Assembly (NCBI GenBank): GCA_002405445.1
Contig: DHLV01000068.1
Span: 1,356-10,717 of the forward strand
Reading direction: 5' to 3'
DNA from: Flammeovirgaceae bacterium UBA4659
GTDB taxonomy: Bacteria > Bacteroidota > Bacteroidia > Cytophagales > Cyclobacteriaceae
DNA length: 9,362 nucleotides
Part shown: positions 1 through 9,000 of the stretch, piece after piece
Numbering within the stretch: position 1 is the stretch's first letter
How the letters are laid out: each line of letters opens with the position of its first letter
Notes under the pieces: model-generated
What the model was told of the DNA's origin: nothing
Database searches by the model: none
What the model saw: only the letters and a program-made list of their open reading frames with translations
Program-made: the position numbers and the translations under genes

Positions 1-1
1 A

Positions 2-82
2 GACGTGGCAACGGCCAATACCGTGGCTTATTCAGGTGTGAGTTTGACGGGCACAGGCAGTGGCAACTATACACTTACCATC
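2..82 (+). other. C-terminal end of a YDG-type repeat
   Basis: Residues 1-27 read as the closing part of a YDG domain: a Thr-Val-x-Tyr-Ser-Gly-Val-Ser-Leu-Thr-Gly strand followed by the GSGNYTL signature that normally ends these repeats. The rest of the repeat lies upstream. It implies at least two YDG repeats in tandem, since a complete one follows. YDG domains are small beta modules found in tandem in secreted adhesins and filamentous haemagglutinin-like proteins. Confidence 0.7.
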
Positions 83-3000
83 CAAAGTAATTCTGCGGCC
101 ACCATCACCACCAAGAGCATTTCCATTGTGGGATTGACCGCTAATAACAAAGTGAGGGATGGAAACACCACTGCCACACTAACGGGCACAGCCGCTTTCC
201 AAACTGCGCAGACACCCGGAACCGGAACAACGGCTGACCAAAAGCCCTACACCGGGGATGTGATCACCGTGACAGGGTCTCCTACTGCTACTTTTGCCAA
301 CACGGGCCCGGGCGCGGGTATTGCCGTGACCGTTACAGGGTACACAATCGGGGGCGCCCAAAGCGGCAATTACTCGCCCGTGCAGCCGGCAGGGCTATCG
401 GCCATCATTTTTGGTGTCACCACCACCGTCACTGCGGGTGCAACTCCGGTGGCAACCATATCTTCACTTTCCACTGCCGAAGAAGGTGCCGGTGTTTTGA
501 ATTTCAATTTTGTAGTGACCGATGCCGGTGACGATGGCACGGCCACCAGTTTTACGGGGCTCGGTATCAACGCGGGCGCCAACAACCAAATTACCCCCTG
601 GTCAACGGCAATTCAAGGCGTGCGAATTACAGATGGAACGAACTCGCAAACTGCCAACATCACCATCGGAGTAAACACCCTCACGATCACCAGTATCAAC
701 CCGGCCACGTTGGGCAATGTTTCCAACGGAACTTCCAAAACCTACTCGCTTAAGATATGGCTCAATTCAAATTTGGGGGCTTTACAAAGCACGATTGACA
801 ACAAGCAGTTTGACTTTAACGTGACCACGGCCAGTTTCACAACAGGCGTTGGCTCCCAGATTGCCGCATCGCAAAGCCAAAGCTCCGGCACCGGCCGAAA
901 CGTAGTGACAGTTGTATCAACCGCACTTGCATTTACCACACAGCCGTCACCAACAACCCACTTGGTGCTAACCAATTTTACCACACGGGCGGTTGTAAAA
1001 GCGCAGGATGCCAACGGCAACCTCGACCTTGATTTCACAGGAGTGGGAAAGAATGTGACGCTGACCAACGCAGCCGGTGTAGCGATGAACCCGGGCAACA
1101 CAACATCCATCACGCTGACCCCTGTAGCGGGTGTCATCGACTTCAACACGCTTCTCCCCAACCTGCAGTATACCGATGCCAACGCAGGATCGTTTAACGG
1201 AACACTGACACTGACGGGCGGAGGCATCAACTCAAACGCTGGTGCAGGTTTTGTTGCCTGCTCCCCGATTACAGTGAATTACTCCAACGCTACCACCATC
1301 AGTGGCGGCTCAGGTATTGCCAATATCTCTTCTATTGCCACCGGCAGCATTGATGTTTTCTCGTTTACCATTACTGACGATGGCGGCTCGGCCAACGATG
1401 GGGCAGCTACAAAAATTTCGGCCTTCACGTTCACTCCAAACGCGAGCAACCAGTTTGGCGATCTGCGTGATCTGATCGCGACTGCTTCTTTGCAAGACAA
1501 CAGCGGCAACACGCAGGCCGCTACCGCCATCAACGCAACCGACATTACCTTCAGCAGTATTCCTTTCGCCTCCGGGCTGGGCAATGTGGCCGATAATGCT
1601 GCCAAGATTTACACCCTGAGCATCACACTCAAAACGGCTTTGGGCGGCACACTACCGGCAACAGCAGATAACCTCAAACTTATCTTCGACATCTTGCAGG
1701 CGAACGTGACTCAAAATGCCACCGGCAGCAGAATCCCCGCGGGTCAAAGTGCCAACTCTGGAACTTCGAATGGTGCATTCCAGGTATTTGCAACCAAACT
1801 TACCTTTACCACGCAGCCTCCTGCGAATTACCTGGTGAATGTAGCGTTATCCGATCCCCAACAGGGTACCATCCCGGTAGTTGAAGCCCTCGACACTCGC
1901 AACAACCGAGATCTGGATTATGTGGCCCCGGTAACTACCACTACTTCGGTGGTGAGCAGCAGCAACCAACCCACCATATTCAGGAGCAATGTGCCTGTCG
2001 GCAATGGTGGAATAATTACCACTGTAGCCGGTCAGGCGTTTGGATTTGGAGATATGAGATTCACCTCCATAGGCGTTGGGGCTGCCATTACCGTCACCTC
2101 TACAACGCCCAATGCCAACTCCGTAGTGCCAACTGCGGCTGTGAGTAGTTTGTTTGAAGTCAAAGTGGGCAGTGCCAGTACCATCGGCAGCCCCGCTACC
2201 ATCGGGCCCGTGCCGTCAACCGCCTTTACCGCAGCGGCAGGCGGAGGATCGACAGGCGCAGCACAGGTGTTTAGGTTTGTGGTAACCGATGATGCCGCTG
2301 CCCCTAATGACGGAAACCCCACGCTTGTCAGACAAATTACGTTCAGGCAAAATGCCTCGGCAGCAATCAACAGCACCGGCCTGGCCGACTGGAGACATGC
2401 CATTGCCGGAGCCGTGCTCAGTGATGGCACGAACACCTTAACCCTGGACTTCAGCTCGGCATCAGACGTCACCCGGATCGGGACGATCACCGCGAGCACA
2501 GGTTCCACCACGGTAACCGGCACCGGCACATCGTTCACAACAGACCTTTCGGTGGGTACAATTATCAAAAACTCAGGCGGTACTACCATCGGCACAGTTG
2601 CCACCATTACCAGCAACACCTCGCTCACCCTGGCAGCAAATGCATCAGTAGCCGTAACCAACGGGGCATACAGGGCGTCTCCATTGACGGCCAAGTCTAT
2701 CATCTTCAGCGCTATCCCATTTGCCTCGGGCCAACTGGGTTTTATCAGCGATAGTCCAACGTTCGGCACAAGTTCAAAAACCTATACCCTGAGTATTTGG
2801 CTGAAGACTACACTGACCGCTCCCCTGCCGATCACGATCGATGGGCTCAATTTTGGATTTGATGTGCAGACAACGGCTGACGTACTGACCGATGCCAACG
2901 GAACTGCCCTTGCCTCCGGAACTGCCGTAGCAACTTCCGGCAATACGGTGAACGTGGTGGCCTCTAAAATCAATTACTTGACGCTACCCTTTACCTCTGT

Positions 3001-6000
3001 CCCGTCACTTCCTTTCCCCACTTCCCGAAGCATTTATGATCCCTTTGGCGGCACCATCGGTGCGGAAGCGGTAGACATAAATGGCAATCGTGATTTGAAT
3101 TATACAGGGACTATAAGCGGTTTTGCTGTGGCCAACAGCTTGGTGTTTACCAACAACCCCAACGGTCAGGCATTCACCGCAGGCACATTTACGTTCGATA
3201 CCAATTTTCAATATCAAACAACCGGATCAACGCAAAATGCAGACGGCAGCATTACCATGACCGGTGCGGGCCCCATCACCGGTACCTCTACGGCTATCAA
3301 CATCTTTTCGTCTACTGATTCGTATGTTTATTTTGACCCAACCTTTGGTGCGCAAGTGTACAGCAACATTGTCAATCAGCAGGCGTCTTCACTCCCAAAT
3401 CCGGCCAATGCAACCGTTGAAAAGTTGGCGCAATTGATACTGACTGACGGAGAAGTTTCGCGCACCGGCACGATCAACGCCAGCACTGCTTCGACTACAG
3501 TTACAGGAATTGGAACTTCGTTTACCACCGAACTCTCGGTGGGTACGCTGATTAAGAACTCGGCAGGCGCGGTCATTGGAACGGTTGCTTCGATCGCCAG
3601 CAACACATCTCTTACGCTATCTGCCAGTGCGGCCGTTGCGGTCAGTAGCGGATCGTACCGGGCCAACGTAGATGCCGACAACGCCTTTACTCGTATCTCG
3701 TCCATCACATTTACGCTCACAGGGGCGGGAACAAGTGATCTGCGAACGCTGGCATTGTATGACAACAGCGGAAACAAAGTGAGTTCGGACCAGCCGGCAT
3801 CAGGTTCCGTTACATTTAGTGGCCTCACTATTCAAGCGGCAGATGGGGGAATCAACACTTTCTCTATCCGTGGCACGTTTCGAGAAACCATTGGGGCAGA
3901 CCGTGACCCGGTTACCTTCAAAGTGTCGTCAGTAACATGGTCTGCCGGCTCGAGATTTTTCAACTTCACCAACCCGTTGTTCATTGGCGGTATCAATGGA
4001 GGCTCAACATCCCCCAGCAATCAGATCAATGTGGTTGCCACCAGCCTTGATTTTGTAACGCAGCCGAGCATCTTTGCCGGTGTTGATGAAGACATTAATG
4101 CTTCAACTGGCTATTCTACCGGAATCGTACATGCGCGGGATAAATTTGCCAACCTCGACACAGATTTCAATTTCCCCTATGTTTTGAGCGCTGCGGCAGG
4201 GGCAGTTCGAAATCCAGCAACAGCAACGTTTACAAACGGTGTGTTGGATTTGGTGGGCATGAAGTATAACACGTGGGGCATCGGTACGCTCACCGTAACC
4301 TCCAACAGCCTCACAAGTGCCAATAGCCTATCTGTTAACTCAAAGCCGTGCGTCCCTATAGATGTGATCAGTGTGAGCGCAATTAAAGTTATAAGTGGCC
4401 AGCCCGCCTCGGCCAGTTTACGAGGTGGAAACGTGAACACTACGATTTTTGGTGTCTTTCTCAAACCTAATCACTTTGTAAGTGACCAGCCCTTGCTGAA
4501 ATCGCTGACCTTTGAATTTAGTACCCCCTACAGAACAGCCACCCGAACCACTTTTAAGAACTTTAAGGTTTTTGAAAAAAGGGCGGATTCGGCCCGCGTC
4601 TCTGCCGTAAATGTGAGTGCATTTGCCACGGTAACAGAGATTGAATCAGTATCAGGCTCAGGAAACTTCGACCGCGTGAAAGTGGCATTTACTTCTGACC
4701 GCCCATTGTACCCAGATGGCAGTAGCCCGGCAACCGTCACCTACTTCCTTGAGACAGACATCGATGTGACAGCATCGAACAATACCCCGAAGATAACGCC
4801 CAGGTTGGTAGACCTTGGCCAGGGGGACAATCGCATTGAGATTACGCAGGGAAGCGCAAAAGTGAGTGTAACGGGCAGGGAGTACAGCTTTGCCTCCACA
4901 AGACCACCCTTGTTGGTTGGGGCGAGCTGTGTGCCGCCAACAGGCACTTTGAATGTGAGCGCGGGAATTACATCTATAGGTCTGACCTTTGATGTGCCCG
5001 TAGTCACATTCGATAAAGTGGCAAAGTTGTATTACTACAACACCAACCAACTTGTGGCCACACTCGAAGCCACCAACGGCATATTCGACAGTGGCATTGA
5101 AATCATCAATACCCCACCGGTGAAAACCATGAATTTCAAAATCCCCACCGGGGTAGTGCTTAGACCTGACTCCGTGTACTATGTGACATTGGCCCAGGGA
5201 AAATATGACCCGATTACCAAAATAGGTGAAGGACTCTCAGATGATCAATTGAATCTTTACGGTGGTATTGCCTATAAAGGTATTTACTATTTCAAGATTG
5301 CATCGACCAAGCCGCCTGCAATGGTTTCTACGGATGCAACCAAATACGAAGCCACACCAACGTTTGCCTCGCTGAATGCATCGTTTGACCAAAAGGGCAA
5401 AGGCTATTACCTGATTCTGCCAAATACCGCCAGCCCAGCGCCAACCGCTACTCAGGTGAAGTTAGGCACGTATGGCGGGAAATTGTCTTCGGGCACGTTT
5501 GCAATTGATCAGCTTGCTCCGAACCTCCAGTATTTTACGGCAACCGGTAGCTTTCCGGCCACAGGGCCATACCAAGTGTGGATTGTAGCTGAAAACGATG
5601 CGCCCGACCTTCCTAGACCATCTTCGGGCGTTTTTGGAAGTTCGCCCAATTTCACTGCTGGCGCAACAGGTCCCACTTTCACATTTTCGCAGTTTACCCC
5701 TACCGGAGCCAACGCTACACCCAACTTCCAACTTTGCCCGGGAAGTTTTTCGGTGGTGTCGCAACCTATTGTGTTGAGAGAGAGCAATTCAACAGGCACC
5801 AACGCAACTTGGGGCATAGGAACCCAAAACTTCAACATCCTTTTGCCCACAGGGTTCACCTTTGATAGTGACTACGCTCCAACGATCGAGCAGGTGGGAG
5901 CAGACTTCACTATTGCCCGCACAGGCACGATCACTGCAAGTACCTCGGCAACAACGGTAACCGGCAGCGGCACATTGTTCACAACCCAACTGGCACCGGG

Positions 6001-9000
6001 CCACATCCTTAAAAATTCATCGGGCACCACCATTGGTGTGGTGGCGGCCATTGCCAGCAACACGTCACTCACGTTAGCGGCCAACGCTTCGGTTGCTTTG
6101 ACCAACGGAGCCTACAGGAGTGAACAACTTCCTACGTTCAGCTTTATCAATAGCACCTTGTTGAGGGTAACGTTCGAAAACGCAGGGAGTTCGTCTGATG
6201 ACCGGCTGATTGTTTCCAACATGCGGATTTCCCCCTCGAGCGTAAATTCTGCGGGAGAAATCATACGTTTTGGAGGTTCCGGATTGACCAATTACGGAGA
6301 CTTGACAAGGCTTGCGGCAATCCGCGCCAACGCGTTGGCACCTCAGGCATTTACCAACAGCTACACTCAGTTTAACGCTTTTGGCTCCAGTGTTGGCATC
6401 AACAGCGTTGTTACTTCTATTCCAGACAACTTTCTCGATCAAAATCTGAATAATAGAAATGTCATCAGGTTGATTCCGAAAATTACCCCCTCGAACGATT
6501 ACAACGCCAGTTTCTTCAGCGGGGCAGGCGTGACTGACGATGTGCTTAACCTGAGCGGGGTAACGAAGAATGTGGCTTTTGACATTACCATGACCCGCAC
6601 CGATTTGAACGGGTGTTTTTTGAGTCAGAAAGAACAGTATTTGGTATATGACAACACCAAAATCATTCCGAAACTGACAGTCGATGTGTTTGGCCCTAAG
6701 CAAGCTGCCGCCAATCCTAACTATAAAACACCACAGGATGTTGACGCCCCCGGCAAAAGTGCGCCCGTGAACAAATCGGCACAAACATTGGCGGCTAAAG
6801 ATATTGCGGGCTACACCATGGAAGAGATGGTGCTGAAGATTCCAAAAGAAATAACAACATTTTCCAAAACGCCCACCCGTGAGTCACAAATCATCCAAGG
6901 TGCCACATGGCAAGCGCAGTTGGATAATGTGTTAGTACAAGAAGGTCCTACCAGAAACAACGCGAATGGAACCATAGAGAGAGACTACAAATGGGACTTC
7001 TCGCCTATCTTGAATGCAAAAAGAGTACCCGGGGGGGTAGATAAAGACCCATACGTACATTTTTTGGCAACTTCACCCCAAGGCCAAACATACTACGAGG
7101 GAGGGTCACTCGGTAGCGTTGATTTCATAGGTAAATTCCGTAACAATGCAGATTTGTTGGTGTTTCAACCGTTGGTGCAGCGCATCGAACTATTTGTGCC
7201 GGCTGTTCCGGTTGTTGAAGTGACTGGTCAGTCATATAAAAAACCCGCCACCGGCACAAAGCCGCCAGTCTACGTGTATTGTGAACAAGGGCCCAGTATT
7301 TTATTCAACGGATTTCCGGCAGCCTCACCGGGAAAGTCAAAGGCATACTACAGCATCTACGACAGCGCACTAAATACGCTGCTCTATGACGGTAAGAACC
7401 CGGGCGGCAACGTGAACAAGGGATTCACAGACAACGCCAACAGTAACGGCACGTCCACGCTGGTGCCAAACTTTGGACCGTACTTCGTGAATGGATATAA
7501 AACATTGCGAGTGACCTACACCTATCAGGATGACAACTCTCCGGCCATTGGAGTGGGTGAAATATTCATACAAATTGCACCCAACCCGCTCGCCAACTTT
7601 AAATTCAAGTCCACACCGGGCGTTAACGCGCCAAACGCCTTTAATGACAAGTCCATTTGTTCGGGCAACCTGATCGAGTTTGACGCGGGCGAATCCACAG
7701 TAGGCGGCAATTCGGTAGTGCCAACCAAGTATACATACACGTGGAATTTTGATAACTCAAAGGCTAGCAACCCGCCTGCGGCCACGGGGGTGGCCGCCAG
7801 CAAGCCAACACACACGTTCACAGATGTGCGAAACTACAATGTGTCGCTCAGCATGATCTCTGATGTAGGTTGTCCATCTATCCCGATGGTGTTAAGCGGA
7901 CCCCAGACCACCACACCGGGCCCCAAAGTCATTCCAGTAAAAGTGGGCGACATACCGGTGGTTGATTTTTCGTTCAAAAACAACTGCGTAGGTGACAATA
8001 TTGAGTTTACGGATATGTCCTCTACAGATGTGGGCTCGTCAACCAAAGCAAGGTTCAAATGGGAGTTTGGTAACGGTAACAATAAGGTGGGTTTTAACCC
8101 CGCCAACCAACCGAATGTCGCGCCCAATATATTTGAAAATTTTGAGCAGACCCCATCTGCCCTTGTTGTTACCAATACATACACGCAACCCAATGTTTAT
8201 ACTGTAAAACTCACCACCACCACCAACGTGGGGTGTTCCAATTCCAGAGAAAAGCAGATCGCAATATTGCCGTTGAAGACGGCAACGGCCGGAGCAGAAT
8301 TCTCGGAGTTTTTTGACACGGACAATGGCGGGTGGCAAGCGTTGGATCTGTCGCAACCTATTCCACAGCCCGGTGGAAATTCATCCTGGACGTACAACCA
8401 TGCTTCTGCAATCGGAAAATGGAGCACGCCATCGTACAAACCAAATGAGCGATCTGCGCTGTACTCTGCTTGCCTGGATTTAACAAACGTACCCAGGCCT
8501 GTGATTTCCTTCAGAACAGACATTGGCTTGGCAACCGGTGAGGGGTTGGTGCTGCAGTACTCGAAAGATAACCTGAACATTTTTGACCCGGCAAAGGGCT
8601 GGGAAGTATTGGGCACAACAATAGACGATATCTCCCCTGGTTTAGACTGGTACAACGCCAAAGCATTGCCTTCAAACCCGGGCATAGGCTACACCAATTC
8701 AAAAAATGCTTCAGGCTACGGCTGGGCCGGAGCGCTGGGAAAAATAGCGCCAAAGCATAAAGTGGAAGACATCACAGGTACTACCGGTCTTCCGAACTCA
8801 CGCGTCATTGTAAGATTTGCGCTTGCTGCCCTCAATGCGGGTGGCAGCGGAATAAAGATTGACAGTATCCGTGTGGGAAGCCGCACGCGCACCGTTTTGT
8901 TCGAAAATTTTACCACTACAAACGGGGGGGCAAATGCAACCGTCAATGCCAATTTGAAAACAGAAGCAGATTTCATCACGAAATTCACCAAGGATAATAT

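Noticed and set aside
2053..2055. In-frame ATG preceded by a GGAG-like string as an internal start
   Set aside because: The GGAG is only about two bases from the ATG, too close for a normal ribosome binding site, and the position falls in the middle of the unit 2 B half.
2032..2769. Minus-strand open frame of 245 codons
   Set aside because: It lies wholly opposite the stalk repeats and has low-complexity Val/Ala/Pro content that mirrors the Thr/Asn/Gly-rich sense strand. No domain was seen, while the sense frame has clear repeats and domain motifs.
2963..3120. Reading the last domain as an active thiol-disulphide oxidoreductase (values are residue numbers)
   Set aside because: The segment contains no cysteine, so the thioredoxin-like similarity concerns the fold only.
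2474..6118. The three repeated segments as an insertion sequence, CRISPR or DNA-level mobile repeat
   Set aside because: They are conserved as protein but not as DNA, carry no inverted ends or transposase and preserve the frame. They are protein modules.
6074..6784. Minus-strand open frame of 236 codons
   Set aside because: It is opposite the Cys-Pro-Gly domain and Ig-like domain. Its translation shows no recognisable motif and is Arg/Cys/His-rich in the way typical of antisense shadows.
7992..8207. Plus-strand 71-codon frame inside PKD domain 2
   Set aside because: It overlaps the real frame out of phase, crosses a well-conserved PKD domain and has no recognisable product.
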